DNA from: Nitrosomonas sp. | GTDB lineage: Bacteria; Pseudomonadota; Gammaproteobacteria; Burkholderiales; Nitrosomonadaceae | Reading direction: 5' to 3' | DNA length: 64,000 nt | Assembly (NCBI RefSeq): GCF_020852615.1 | Contig: NZ_JADZAJ010000009.1 | Location: 62,001 to 126,000, forward strand | Part shown: positions 48,493 through 57,895 of the stretch, one piece after another | Numbering within the stretch: position 1 is the first letter of the stretch | How the letters are laid out: every line of letters begins with the position of its first letter | Made by a program: the position numbers and the translations under genes | Notes under the pieces: model-generated | What the model saw: the letters and a program-made list of their open reading frames with translations, nothing else | Database searches by the model: none | Told to the model about the DNA's origin: nothing

Positions 48493-49293
48493 GTGGCGGT
48501 TCATATTAAAACAGCACAGGAAATTGAGGTTATGCGTATTGCCGGAAGGCTGGCATCTGAAGTGCTGGATTATATTGAACCTTACGTGGTGCCTGGTGTA
48601 ACGACCGGCGAGCTGGATGAACTGTGTCACCGCTATATGGTGGATGTGCAGAAAACGATACCAGCCCCGCTTAACTATGCTCCCCCTGGCCATAGTCCTT
48701 ATCCAAAATCAATTTGTACTTCCGTTAATCATCAGGTTTGTCATGGCGTGCCAGGAGATAAAAAGCTCAAGGAAGGCGATATTGTCAATCTTGATATTAC
48801 GGTGATTTATAACAGTTACCATGGTGATACCAGCCGGATGTTTTATGTCGGTGAACCATCCATTCAGGCTAAACGACTGTGTGAATTAACCTATGAGGCG
48901 ATGTGGCGGGGAATTGATGAAATTCGCCCGGGTAAACGTCTGGGAGATATTGGTCACGTCATTCAGCGTCTGGCAGAGGAGGCCGGCTGCAGCGTCGTCA
49001 GGGAATTTTGCGGGCATGGTATTGGCTCAAAATTTCATGAGGATCCCCAGGTATTGCACTATGGTCGCGCCGGTACAGGGATTGAGCTTAAACCGGGCAT
49101 GATCTTTACAGTCGAGCCGATGATCAATGCCGGAAAGGCAGCCATTAAGCAGCTGCCGGATGGCTGGACGGTAATCACCAAGGATCGCAGCCTGTCGGCC
49201 CAGTGGGAGCACACTATTCTGGTGACAGAAGAGGGCCATGAAGTATTGACTGTTTCATCAGGATCACCCGCCAGGCCTGTCTATCGTTTTTAA
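48493..49293 (+). CDS. map: Methionine aminopeptidase, type I
   Basis: A 266-residue dinuclear metal peptidase. Metal ligands in NLDITVIYNSYHGDTSRMF (two Asp), GHGIGSKFHE (His), FTVEPM (Glu) and QWEHTIL (Glu). I start at the GTG at 48493, which has GGAG upstream; the frame opens at a TTG at 48469. It removes N-terminal Met from nascent proteins. Confidence 0.95.
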   Translation: MAVHIKTAQEIEVMRIAGRLASEVLDYIEPYVVPGVTTGELDELCHRYMVDVQKTIPAPLNYAPPGHSPYPKSICTSVNHQVCHGVPGDKKLKEGDIVNLDITVIYNSYHGDTSRMFYVGEPSIQAKRLCELTYEAMWRGIDEIRPGKRLGDIGHVIQRLAEEAGCSVVREFCGHGIGSKFHEDPQVLHYGRAGTGIELKPGMIFTVEPMINAGKAAIKQLPDGWTVITKDRSLSAQWEHTILVTEEGHEVLTVSSGSPARPVYRF

Positions 49294-49362
49294 GCCGGAT
49301 GACTATTTGTCGTCAGCAGGCTGAGAAAACCTGCTTCCTTATTCATACCATAAATAGCTGAT

Positions 49363-50103
49363 ATGTCACGATCCAATAATCGTACACCTGCACAAATGCG
49401 CCCGGTCAGGGTAACCCGCCATTATGTCCGGCATGCTGAGGGCTCAGTTTTGATTGAATATGGCGAGACTAAAGTGATTTGTACCGCCAGCATTGTTGAA
49501 AAAGTTCCCCCTTTTCTTAAAGGGGCCGGGCAGGGCTGGCTAACAGCCGAATATGGCATGTTGCCACGCTCCACCGGTGAGAGAATGCAGCGTGAAGCAG
49601 CCAAAGGTAAACAATCGGGGCGAACCATGGAAATCCAGCGTCTGATTGGCCGGGCGTTGCGCTCCGTGCTGGATCTGAAAAAACTGGGTGAGCGCACAAT
49701 TCAGATTGATTGTGACGTAATCCAGGCAGATGGAGGTACGCGTACTGCCAGTATTACCGGAGCATTTGTTGCCTTGTGTGATGCAGCTGAATATCTGCAG
49801 ACAGAGAAAATGATTTTACAAAATCCGATCAGGGATCATGTGGCGGCTGTTTCAGTTGGTATTCTGAAAGGTCAGCCCCTGCTGGATCTGGATTATTTGG
49901 AAGATTCCAGTTGCGACACGGATTTAAATGTCGTAATGACAGGCAGCCTGGGGCTGGTGGAAGTTCAAGGTACCGCAGAAAAGGCTGCTTTTAGCCGCCG
50001 GGAGCTGGATGATATGCTGAATATGGCGCAGCAGGGGTTGCTGGAATTGTTTGACTTGCAGCGCAAAGCACTGGAAACAGCTATTCTCGTCAATGAAACG
50101 TGA
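49363..50103 (+). CDS. rph: Ribonuclease PH
   Basis: A 246-residue phosphorolytic exoribonuclease: [35 protein letters not shown]-type [13 protein letters not shown] and [14 protein letters not shown]. It trims tRNA 3' ends and is full-length, unlike the frameshifted E. coli K-12 copy. Followed by rdgB, only four bases away, in the common rph-rdgB-hemW order. Confidence 0.95.
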   Translation: MSRSNNRTPAQMRPVRVTRHYVRHAEGSVLIEYGETKVICTASIVEKVPPFLKGAGQGWLTAEYGMLPRSTGERMQREAAKGKQSGRTMEIQRLIGRALRSVLDLKKLGERTIQIDCDVIQADGGTRTASITGAFVALCDAAEYLQTEKMILQNPIRDHVAAVSVGILKGQPLLDLDYLEDSSCDTDLNVVMTGSLGLVEVQGTAEKAAFSRRELDDMLNMAQQGLLELFDLQRKALETAILVNET

Positions 50104-50107
50104 GCAC

Positions 50108-50725
50108 ATGATGCAGCTGTCACTGAACAGAGTTGTTATCGCCAGCAGCAATACCGGTAAGCTGGCTGAAATTGACAGGCTGCTGGCTCCGCTGGGTATC
50201 AGGGTAGTGACTCAGGCGTCGCTTGGGGTAACGGAAGCGGATGAGCCGCACATGACATTTGTGGAGAACGCACTGGCTAAGGCACGGCATGCGAGCCTTG
50301 CAACCGGCCTGCCTGCCCTGGCGGATGATTCCGGAATATGCGTCAGTGCCCTGCAGGGGGCGCCTGGTGTATTTTCTGCCCGTTTCGCGGGCGAGCCCCG
50401 TTCGGATGAGCGCAATAACCTCAAGCTGATTGAGGCGTTACAGGGTCAGTCTGACCGCCGTGCCTATTATTGCTGTGTGATTGTCCTGCTGCGCCATGCT
50501 CAGGACTCCCGGCCCGTCATCATTGAGGATACCTGGCATGGAGAAATCATTGCCAGGCCGGCGGGACAGGGTGGGTTTGGCTATGATCCTTATTTTTTTC
50601 TGCCGGAATTGGGTAAAACTGCAGCTGAGCTTTCCGTGGAAGAGAAAAACAGAATCAGCCACCGAGGTAAGGCACTTGCCAGACTGGTAAAGCTGTTGGT
50701 GGAGAATGAGAAAGCGCTGGCTTAA
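50108..50725 (+). CDS. rdgB: XTP/dITP pyrophosphatase
   Basis: A 205-residue Ham1-family house-cleaning enzyme: ASSNTGKLAEI, the catalytic LADDSGICVSALQGAPGVFSARFAG and GFGYDPYFFLPE. It removes deaminated purine triphosphates. Starts at ATG 50093, 50108 and 50111 are possible; 50108 has GTGAG upstream and does not overlap rph. Confidence 0.94.
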   Translation: MMQLSLNRVVIASSNTGKLAEIDRLLAPLGIRVVTQASLGVTEADEPHMTFVENALAKARHASLATGLPALADDSGICVSALQGAPGVFSARFAGEPRSDERNNLKLIEALQGQSDRRAYYCCVIVLLRHAQDSRPVIIEDTWHGEIIARPAGQGGFGYDPYFFLPELGKTAAELSVEEKNRISHRGKALARLVKLLVENEKALA

Positions 50726-50767
50726 ATGCCGTGACGTATGTACGGCAATCGGACCGGTTTGAAAAAG

Positions 50768-51991
50768 ATGCCGGTTTTATCTGTACCAGATTCGAAATCT
50801 CCTCGTCTGACTGAATTACCCCCGTTAGGGCTGTATATCCATCTGCCCTGGTGCATCAGAAAATGTCCTTATTGTGATTTCAACTCACATGCAATCCATG
50901 CCGGTGGTGATTTCCCGGAATCCGAGTATGTCGCAGCACTTAAACAGGATCTGGAGCTTTCGTTACCGCTGATCTGGGGGCGGCCTGTCACCAGTATATT
51001 TTTTGGTGGTGGAACACCAAGCCTGTTTAGCGCTGCTGCAATTGATGCGATTCTTTCTCATGTGCGAATGCTGCTGCCTCTGGCACTTGGTGCTGAAGTG
51101 ACGCTGGAAGCCAATCCGGGCACCTGGGAAACAAAAAAATTTATCGATTTCCACTCGGCTGGTATTAACCGGTTATCTGTTGGCGTTCAAAGTTTTAACT
51201 CCCGACATTTACAAGCGCTGGGTCGCATTCATGATAGTACTGAAGCATCGCGTGCGATTGAATTGGCACTGCAGCATTTTGATAATATCAATCTGGATTT
51301 GATGTACGCACTGCCGGATCAGACAGAAGATGAGGCATTGCAGGATATTGAAACGGCCTGTAGCTGGGAGGTATCGCATATTTCTGCCTACCACCTGACT
51401 ATCGAACCCAATACACCGTTCCATCGCTACCCGCCAAAGCTGCCGGGTGAAGATGTATCAGCCGATATGCAAATCATGATTGAGCAGGTTCTGGCAGCGA
51501 GGGGCTACCGGCATTATGAGACTTCTGCATTTGCCCTGCCCGGAAAGTCATGCATGCACAATATGAACTATTGGCAGTACGGTGATTATCTGGGAATCGG
51601 GGCCGGAGCGCACAGTAAAATCAGCTTCCGCGAAAAAATCATCCGGCAGATGCGTCATAAGCATCCCCGGCAGTATCAGGAGCAGGCTACAACCGCAAAT
51701 GCCTGTCTTGAAAATCTGCTTGCCACAACACAGGAAGTTGGGCCGCAGGATCGGGTTTTTGAATTTATGATGAATGCACTGCGGCTGACGGATGGTTTTG
51801 ATCCCGGCTTATTTCATACCCGGACCGGGCTGACCGTTGCATCAATTCAGAAATTACTCACCGAAGCCGAACAGCGTGGATTGATTGACTGGCAACATGA
51901 TCGCATTCAGCCAACATCTGATGGCAGGCGTTTTCTGAATGATCTGCTGGAAATTTTTTTACCGGAGCCCGGTAGCCGGACAAGTACCTGA
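50768..51991 (+). CDS. hemW: HemW haem chaperone, radical-SAM family
   Basis: A 407-residue protein. The radical-SAM cluster binds C29, C33, C36 (CIRKCPYC), followed by FFGGGTPS and the HemN-type C-terminal domain. HemW relatives lack coproporphyrinogen oxidase activity; they carry haem to proteins such as respiratory enzymes. The ATG at 50768 gives normal length; the one at 50738 adds ten residues. Confidence 0.92.
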   Translation: MPVLSVPDSKSPRLTELPPLGLYIHLPWCIRKCPYCDFNSHAIHAGGDFPESEYVAALKQDLELSLPLIWGRPVTSIFFGGGTPSLFSAAAIDAILSHVRMLLPLALGAEVTLEANPGTWETKKFIDFHSAGINRLSVGVQSFNSRHLQALGRIHDSTEASRAIELALQHFDNINLDLMYALPDQTEDEALQDIETACSWEVSHISAYHLTIEPNTPFHRYPPKLPGEDVSADMQIMIEQVLAARGYRHYETSAFALPGKSCMHNMNYWQYGDYLGIGAGAHSKISFREKIIRQMRHKHPRQYQEQATTANACLENLLATTQEVGPQDRVFEFMMNALRLTDGFDPGLFHTRTGLTVASIQKLLTEAEQRGLIDWQHDRIQPTSDGRRFLNDLLEIFLPEPGSRTST

Positions 51992-52039
51992 ACAGGATGC
52001 GCCAGAATCTGTAAAATTTTGAAGGGAAAGTACTGCAAG

Positions 52040-52981
52040 TTATCCGTGAACATGTAACAGCCAGACGATGCAACCCGCCACGCCGAAGCAGGCTGCCAGT
52101 GCAATCAGCGCAGTACGGCGATAGTTGCGAATCAGTTCCGTTTGCGGGTGAACCGATATGATAAACGGACGTTCTTTGTCTTCCGGCATGGAAAGGTAGT
52201 TGACTTCTGTTGCCTGCTGCAGCTGCTGATGAGTTGTTTGCGCCTGTGCAAATGCTTCCCTGCGAGCGACTTCCCATTCTGCCTGATCTATTTCGCCATC
52301 CTGGTTACTGTCAAAACGTTCCAGTAATTGTTCTCTGTCCAGTTTCCAATCGCTGAGAAGGTCACGTGTAATATCGTGAACAGATTTTTCTGTCGCTGGC
52401 GAGCGTGTTTGCAGATGGCCGATAAGGTAAAGGCGCTGCCCGGGCAGGATGAGCCGCTCGGTATAACGGTAGCGGCTCGCCAGTGCAACGATGGCTGAAT
52501 CGTTATCCAGCACCCCGGTTCGTGTCGGCCATTCGGTATTGCCATGCCAGATGATTTTTTCATTGCTGATAATCTCCGCCGCTTCCGGATCAACCACACA
52601 GGTTCCTGTACCATCATCCAGCAAAAATGCATGACTGCTGGTGTTCTGATACAGCACCTTCCATTCGGTACGGGTGCGCTTTTGTTCCAGCAGGGTTTCT
52701 TTGCACTCAATCAGGCTGTGATACCAGAGGCATTCATGATTAGACAGCGGGGCAAAGATGGGGCGATCGGGTAAGGCTCTTCCCCTGCCTTCCAGCTCAA
52801 TGTAGCCCTGATGCGCAGAGCGCAGGCGTGCCGTAGGTGTGTCCTGTATCAGATGCCATCGTTTCCATGCACGTGTGAAACAGTAAAAACCTGTGAATGC
52901 TGCCAATAGTAGGGCAGCCAGCGTAAATCCGTACTCTTCCGGGGTGAGACTATGTATAAAGCGGATTGCATCACTTTCCAT
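52040..52981 (-). CDS. GIDE-domain membrane protein with EF-hand
   Basis: A 313-residue protein with a membrane helix near 16-36 and a second near 290-310, enclosing a GIDE (MULAN-like) domain (about 55-195; IELEGRGRALPDRPIFAPLSN). Between them lies one perfect EF-hand loop, residues 224-235 with D224, N226, D228, E230, D232 and E235. There is no RING domain, so it is not an E3 ligase as in eukaryotic MULAN. It starts seven bases after the lemA stop, so the two are an operon. Function unknown; Ca binding is predicted from sequence. Confidence 0.75.
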   Translation of the reverse strand: MESDAIRFIHSLTPEEYGFTLAALLLAAFTGFYCFTRAWKRWHLIQDTPTARLRSAHQGYIELEGRGRALPDRPIFAPLSNHECLWYHSLIECKETLLEQKRTRTEWKVLYQNTSSHAFLLDDGTGTCVVDPEAAEIISNEKIIWHGNTEWPTRTGVLDNDSAIVALASRYRYTERLILPGQRLYLIGHLQTRSPATEKSVHDITRDLLSDWKLDREQLLERFDSNQDGEIDQAEWEVARREAFAQAQTTHQQLQQATEVNYLSMPEDKERPFIISVHPQTELIRNYRRTALIALAACFGVAGCIVWLLHVHG

Positions 52982-52988
52982 GAGAGGA

Positions 52989-53579
52989 TTAGCTGAACAG
53001 CTTGTTCAGGTTGTGGTCATGCGTATCGGCTTCTGCGAATTCCAGCAAGGATCGCTCACCAAAACCAAACCATCTGGCAATTACAATTTCAGGAAATTGT
53101 TCAATACGGATGTTATTGTTTTTGACCGCTTCATTGTAGTACTCGCGCCGATCGGCAATACTATTCTCCAGACTGGTGATGCGGGTCTGCAAATGCTGGA
53201 ATTTTTCGCTGGCCCTGAGTTCGGGATAAGCTTCCGCTACGGCGTACAGTTGTCCCAGCCCTGCTCTCAGCAAACCTTCTGCAGCCCCCAGAGCGGGCAT
53301 GTTGCTGGCCTCACGCGCTTTTGCGATTCCAGAGCGTGCTTCCATTACCCGGTTGAGCGTTTCCTGTTCAAATTTCATATATTGCTTACAGGTTTCGACA
53401 AGCTTGGGCAGCTCGTCATGGCGCTGCTTCAGTAGAACATCGATATTTGACCAGGCTTGGGAAACCGTATGCTTCACGTCCACCAGGCTGTTATAGATCA
53501 TGATCCCGAATATCAGCAGGGCAGTAATGGCAGCAAGCAGTATGTAAAGCAAAATGACCAGGTTCATGATGGTGTCCAT
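52989..53579 (-). CDS. lemA: LemA family protein
   Basis: A 196-residue protein with an N-terminal membrane helix (about 6-30) and the LemA three-helix core (YNSLVDVKHTVSQAWSNIDVLLKQRHDELPKL; ENSIADRREYYNEAVKNNNIRIEQFP). The family is exported or anchored; its function is not settled. In many proteobacteria lemA is followed by a membrane protein with a GIDE domain, as here. First gene of the pair; start chosen at the first ATG. Confidence 0.92.
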   Translation of the reverse strand: MDTIMNLVILLYILLAAITALLIFGIMIYNSLVDVKHTVSQAWSNIDVLLKQRHDELPKLVETCKQYMKFEQETLNRVMEARSGIAKAREASNMPALGAAEGLLRAGLGQLYAVAEAYPELRASEKFQHLQTRITSLENSIADRREYYNEAVKNNNIRIEQFPEIVIARWFGFGERSLLEFAEADTHDHNLNKLFS

Positions 53580-53674
53580 AAATGTAATGAGAACATTATC
53601 AACGACACAGGCGGGAGATCTTTGATACTGACAGCATTGCTTGCCGTATGGTTCGCAGTGTCAGGAAACCTCTG

Positions 53675-53707
53675 AAAAACGGTTTATATTATCTCGTTAC
53701 CGTTTTT
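53675..53707 (-). terminator. Intrinsic terminator after trmB
   Basis: A perfect 9-bp stem (AAAAACGGT / ACCGTTTTT) with a 15-base loop. Read on the minus strand it ends in five Ts, about 30 bases after the trmB stop. The structure is symmetric and could also work on the plus strand. Confidence 0.7.
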
Positions 53708-53736
53708 TAAAAGATTTCTTGCGTGGTGTTGTGCCA

Positions 53737-54411
53737 TCAGGCGATTTTGGTGAAGATAATGTCGCGGATGGTGTGGCCGAGCTTTATGCCGCGCTGTTCA
53801 AATTTAGTCAGCGGCCGGTAGGCAGGCCGTACGGTATAGTCAGCAGCAGTATTGACAAGTTGCTTTTCGCTGCTTAGCACCTGCAGAATATGGATGGCGT
53901 AATCTTCCCAATCAGTGGCAACGTGCAGATAACCGCCCGGTTTCAATCGATCGCACAAAAGCGAAACAAGGTCTGGCTGGACCAGGCGGCGTTTGTGGTG
54001 TCGTGCCTTGGGCCAGGGATCCGGAAAGAAAATATGGATGCCATCCAGCGATTCTCTGGCGAGCATGTGTTGCAAAACCTGCTTTGCATCGTGCGGAATA
54101 ATCCGCAGATTGGTCAGTCCGCGTTTCTCGATCCGGTCGAGCAGACTGCCGACTCCGGGTGCATGGACTTCGATTGCGATGAAATCCTTCTCCGGATGCT
54201 GGCCGGCAATTTCGGCAGTAGTTTCTCCCATGCCAGAACCGATTTCCAGAATTTTTGGGGAAGTCCGTCCGAAAATCTGGTTAAGATCAATAAGATTTTC
54301 GGCAAATAAAATGCCGTAACGCGGCAACAGGGTTTCATAAGCATGTCGCTGTGCGCTGGAGAAGTGCCCCTGGCGGAGCACGTAACTGCGAATCGGCGGA
54401 TAAGAAGACAA
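53737..54411 (-). CDS. trmB: tRNA (guanine-N7)-methyltransferase
   Basis: A 224-residue SAM enzyme with LEIGSGMGETTAEIA (SAM binding), FIAIEVHAPGVG and the FFPDPWPKARHHKRRLV catalytic region. It methylates G46 of tRNAs. The frame is open far into thiG, so I start at a TTG (54411) that has AGGA eight bases upstream and gives normal length. It follows thiG by 28 bases and is probably co-transcribed with it. Confidence 0.9.
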   Translation of the reverse strand: MSSYPPIRSYVLRQGHFSSAQRHAYETLLPRYGILFAENLIDLNQIFGRTSPKILEIGSGMGETTAEIAGQHPEKDFIAIEVHAPGVGSLLDRIEKRGLTNLRIIPHDAKQVLQHMLARESLDGIHIFFPDPWPKARHHKRRLVQPDLVSLLCDRLKPGGYLHVATDWEDYAIHILQVLSSEKQLVNTAADYTVRPAYRPLTKFEQRGIKLGHTIRDIIFTKIA

Positions 54412-54439
54412 AAACCGGTTTCCTGAAGAAGTATATTGC

Positions 54440-55246
54440 TTAACTGTTTGCGGCAGGATGCTGAGTGCCGGTAAACATACCTTCTGCCGGAGAGCTCGGG
54501 CTGGCCCGATAGATCTTTTTGGGCATACGTCCGGCGAGATAAGCTTCGCGCCCGGCTTCAACTGCTTTACGCATGGCTGAAGCCATCAGTACCGGATTAT
54601 GGGCGCTGGCGACGGCAGTATTCATGAGTACACCATCGCAACCGAGTTCCATGGCAATGGCTGCATCTGATGCGGTGCCCACACCTGCATCCACAATGAC
54701 TGGTACTTTGGCGTTGTCTATGATGATTTGCAGATTCCACGGGTTAAGGATACCCATGCCGGAGCCAATCAGCGAAGCCAGTGGCATGATGGCGACACAG
54801 CCGATTTCCTCCAGCTGTCTGGCAATAATGGGGTCATCCGACGTATAAACCATCACCTGAAAACCCTCTTTTACCAGAATTTTTGCTGCTTCGACTGTTG
54901 CTGCCACATCGGGAAATAATGTTTTCTGATCACCCAGCACTTCCAGTTTGACCAGTGAGTGCCCGTCAAGCAATTCGCGCGCCAGGCGTAGCGTGCGAAC
55001 GGCATCTTCTGCTGTGTAACAGCCGGCAGTATTGGGCAGCAGTGTGAATTGTGATGGCGGTAGCACATCCAGTAAATTAGGCTCATCGGGACTTTGCCCG
55101 ATGTTGGTGCGGCGTATTGCTACCGTAATAATTTGTGAGCCGCTGGCTTCTACTGCGGCGCGGGTTTCGGCAAAATCCCTGTACTTTCCTGTTCCCAGCA
55201 GTAAACGGGAGGAATAACTTTTACCAGCTATGACGAGAGGTTCCAT
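54440..55246 (-). CDS. thiG: Thiazole synthase
   Basis: A 268-residue TIM-barrel enzyme: [19 protein letters not shown]-like [10 protein letters not shown], the catalytic Lys in VKLEVLGD, and [26 protein letters not shown]. It builds the thiazole of thiamine from DXP and ThiS-thiocarboxylate. Downstream of thiS with a 74-base gap. Confidence 0.96.
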   Translation of the reverse strand: MEPLVIAGKSYSSRLLLGTGKYRDFAETRAAVEASGSQIITVAIRRTNIGQSPDEPNLLDVLPPSQFTLLPNTAGCYTAEDAVRTLRLARELLDGHSLVKLEVLGDQKTLFPDVAATVEAAKILVKEGFQVMVYTSDDPIIARQLEEIGCVAIMPLASLIGSGMGILNPWNLQIIIDNAKVPVIVDAGVGTASDAAIAMELGCDGVLMNTAVASAHNPVLMASAMRKAVEAGREAYLAGRMPKKIYRASPSSPAEGMFTGTQHPAANS

Positions 55247-55320
55247 AAATACGTCAGGATCGATGTTGTCAGTTGAAGGGTATGGCCAGAGACTGGAACG
55301 AATTTTGAGCGATCGAAAAA

Positions 55321-55521
55321 TTAACCGCCACCCACCGCCACGATAATTTCCAGTTGATCGCCCTCGTTGAGGATTTGCTCGGAAAAGCGGCTGCGAGGAA
55401 CAATTTCTCCATTGTACTCAATGGCAATGCGTTTGTTTTGCAGCGACAGCTTTTCTACCAGCTGTTGTACACTCAGCGGGCTATCGTAACTTTGTTGCTG
55501 TCCGTTGATGATAAGTTGCAT
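55321..55521 (-). CDS. thiS: Sulfur carrier protein ThiS
   Basis: A 66-residue ubiquitin-like protein ending in the required GGG (VAVGGG), whose terminal Gly is thiocarboxylated. The frame is open to 55581, but the ATG at 55521 gives family length. First gene of thiS-thiG-trmB. I found no TPP riboswitch in the 169 bases before it. Confidence 0.93.
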   Translation of the reverse strand: MQLIINGQQQSYDSPLSVQQLVEKLSLQNKRIAIEYNGEIVPRSRFSEQILNEGDQLEIIVAVGGG

Positions 55522-55690
55522 ATTTTTTGGGGAAAACCAGAGGCAGAATAACCTGTCGAACAATGCGACCCATTCTAGCATGGGGGCCTGACCTGATGGT
55601 AGGCATGCCGGCTCCCGGTTATTCGACAGACATATTCCTGCAGTACGGATGAAATGCCAGTATCAGTATGAGTAATCAGGATTCTTTTAA

Positions 55691-56179
55691 ATGGCCATAC
55701 CGGATGACAAAAAAGACAGGATAGCGCGCCACATGGCCGTTCTGCAGGGAAATTACTATCACTATACCGGTCGGTATCTGTTTGATCCGAGGCTGGAATT
55801 CAGCCAGGCAGCGATTTGGCTGGAACAGGTGCCTTTTGCGCTCGTTTCACACGGTGTTGAACCTGATCCGATTTTCAATTATGGCAACGAAACCGCTTTG
55901 CAACTGTTCGGCATGACCTGGAATGAATTTACGCGGTTACCATCGCGGCTGTCGGCAGAGTTTGCAGACCAGGCAGAGCGCAGGCGTTTACTGGATTGTG
56001 TGTTGCGTGAAGGTTATATTGAGGACTACACGGGAGTTCGTATTGCTGCCGATGGCTGCCGGTTTTTGATCCGTCAGGCAACGGTCTGGAATCTGCGGGA
56101 TGAGACCGGTCAGTTTTACGGACAGGCGGCACTGATCCCAAGGTGGGAAGTATTACAGGGAGTATCTCATGAACCGTAA
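55691..56179 (+). CDS. MEKHLA-domain protein
   Basis: A 162-residue stand-alone MEKHLA domain, a PAS-like fold known from the C-terminus of plant HD-ZIP III proteins and found alone in some bacteria (LFDPRLEFSQAAIWLEQVPFALVSHG; FNYGNETALQLFGMTW; AALIP). Likely a small sensor or regulator; ligand unknown. No linked output domain is present. Convergent with chrA. The ATG at 55691 is the first in the frame and has no strong ribosome site. Confidence 0.75.
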   Translation: MAIPDDKKDRIARHMAVLQGNYYHYTGRYLFDPRLEFSQAAIWLEQVPFALVSHGVEPDPIFNYGNETALQLFGMTWNEFTRLPSRLSAEFADQAERRRLLDCVLREGYIEDYTGVRIAADGCRFLIRQATVWNLRDETGQFYGQAALIPRWEVLQGVSHEP

Positions 56180-56321
56180 TCGGAACAGAAAATCTTCCGT
56201 ACCGGTTTCTGCGCCGCCAGGGCAGTGCATATTCTCGAATAGTGCTTCTTTTCCATGCTGCGCAGCGCCGGGATGCGGCGTTCCGGTATTCTGGTGTTCA
56301 ACGCACAAGATAGTCTGGTGA

Positions 56322-57554
56322 TTATCCAGGGCTTATTAGCCAGCCTGCTGCACCGCAGCCTGCCACAACCAGCCAGGGCGGCAATTTCCAGTACATCAGG
56401 GCGACAAAGGCAATGATTACAACGCCGAAATCTGACGGTGTGCGGACGGCGCTCGTCCAAACGGGGTGGTAAAGCGCAGCCAGCAACAGGCCAACTACGG
56501 CTGCATTTATGCCCGCCAGCGCTGCCTGCGTATGTACGTTGCGGCGTAACTGCTCCCAGAATGGCAGGGTACCTGTTACCAGCAGAAAGGATGGCGCAAA
56601 GATTGCCAGCAGGCAGAGTATGCCGCCGATCCACCCGGATGGAGTGATGTTCATGGAGGTGCCCAGGAAGGCTGCAAATGCAAATAATGGGCCTGGTACA
56701 GCCTGTGCCGCACCATAACCGGCAAGGAAGGCGTCATTACCGACCCAGCCCGGGGATACGACAGCAGCCTGCAGCAAGGGCAGTACGACGTGACCGCCAC
56801 CAAAAACCAGTGCACCCGACCGGAAGAACACATTCACGTCTGCAACGGCTTGAGAAGGCAGCAACGCCGCCAGTACGGGCAGACCAGCCAGCAGGCAGAA
56901 GAATAGCGCCAGCCACAGCACACCGGCACGGTAGCTGATTGTAACGGGTAGCGGGTCGTGGTTTCTGGCGGGTTCCGGCCTGAACAGAAGCAATCCCGTA
57001 ACGCCGGCCGCAGTGATGATACTGATCTGTCCGGACGCGGAGGGGATAAGCAGAGCGATACAGGCCGCTACCGCCATAATGGTGACCCGGAGTGTATCCG
57101 TGCACAGGTTTTTCGCCATGCCCCAGACTGCCTGGGCAACCACGGCAACCGCTACAACCTTGAAGCCGTGCAGTGCGCCGGCGGGGACTGCGGTGGCGCG
57201 GTTTGAAATACCAAGTGCGAACAGGATCAGGGCGATTGCCGAAGGCAAGGTGAATCCGGCCCATGCAGCGAATGCACCGCTGTAGCCGTGACGCAAGAGG
57301 CCCAGAGCCATGCCAACCTGGCTGCTGGCAGGTCCCGGCAAAAATTGGCAAAGGGCAACCAGATCGGCATAGCTGCGTTCACTTAGCCAGTGGCGTCGAT
57401 TGACAAACTCATTGCGGAAATAACCAAGGTGCGCAATCGGTCCGCCAAAGGAGGTCAGACCGAGACGCAGGAATACCAGGAAGATACCCCACGTGCTTTC
57501 CTTTTGAGGAAGATCTTCCTCAATTGGCGGGTTCGTTTTGAGAGGGGTTGTCAT
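56322..57554 (-). CDS. chrA: Chromate efflux transporter ChrA
   Basis: A 410-residue membrane transporter with two homologous CHR halves: the N-terminal one starts FLRLGLTSFGGPIAHLGYF with LCQFLPGPASSQVG; the second has FGGGHVVLPLLQ and QAVPGPLFAFAAF. Such ChrA proteins export chromate; regulatory chrB is not present. Convergent with the MEKHLA gene and on the same strand as ftsZ but separated by a terminator. Confidence 0.92.
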   Translation of the reverse strand: MTTPLKTNPPIEEDLPQKESTWGIFLVFLRLGLTSFGGPIAHLGYFRNEFVNRRHWLSERSYADLVALCQFLPGPASSQVGMALGLLRHGYSGAFAAWAGFTLPSAIALILFALGISNRATAVPAGALHGFKVVAVAVVAQAVWGMAKNLCTDTLRVTIMAVAACIALLIPSASGQISIITAAGVTGLLLFRPEPARNHDPLPVTISYRAGVLWLALFFCLLAGLPVLAALLPSQAVADVNVFFRSGALVFGGGHVVLPLLQAAVVSPGWVGNDAFLAGYGAAQAVPGPLFAFAAFLGTSMNITPSGWIGGILCLLAIFAPSFLLVTGTLPFWEQLRRNVHTQAALAGINAAVVGLLLAALYHPVWTSAVRTPSDFGVVIIAFVALMYWKLPPWLVVAGCGAAGWLISPG

Positions 57555-57895
57555 GGTTGATGATTGGAGCTGAATCGCTGTTCTGGGTTCGACAGACTCA
57601 GGGCAGACCTGACGATTCGATAGTTTTGGTGACGGGTCTTGCTCACGCCTGAATTCCGGCTGATACCCGGCCGCACCCTTGGAAGCTGCTTTCAGCTCAT
57701 CCGGCTTGCGGGTAATGACGGCGGGTTACCCGGTCTGGAATCCCTGCATAATTCCGGAGTTTTGCAGGGATAAAAAAGATGGCGTATATACCTGTTCCAG
57801 GAAACAGCAACCGCCCCTGAAGGGCGGCTGTTGTTTGAAGAGCCTGAAAATGCCGATGGCCTGAAGTTGTGAAAACGCTCCGGTTTCAGGGGAGG
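57555..57895. other. 341-base gap between chrA and ftsZ
   Basis: No gene is seen: a 61-codon plus frame (57679-57864) has no support. It carries a small 7-bp hairpin (CCCTGCA at 57742-57748 with TGCAGGG at 57763-57769) and the ftsZ terminator at 57803-57835. lpxC, which often follows ftsZ in proteobacteria, is absent. Confidence 0.6.
57803..57835 (-). terminator. Intrinsic terminator of the division cluster
   Basis: A 14-bp stem with one mismatch and one G-U pair, rich in GC near the loop (ACCGCCC / GGGCGGC, loop CTGAA), about 60 bases after the ftsZ stop. On the minus strand it is followed by TGTTT only, so the T-run is short. Confidence 0.65.

Noticed and set aside
55522-55690. TPP riboswitch before thiS
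   Set aside because: No CTGAGA or downstream conserved box found.
57679-57864. 61-codon frame between chrA and ftsZ
   Set aside because: Runs through the ftsZ terminator and has no homology I can see.
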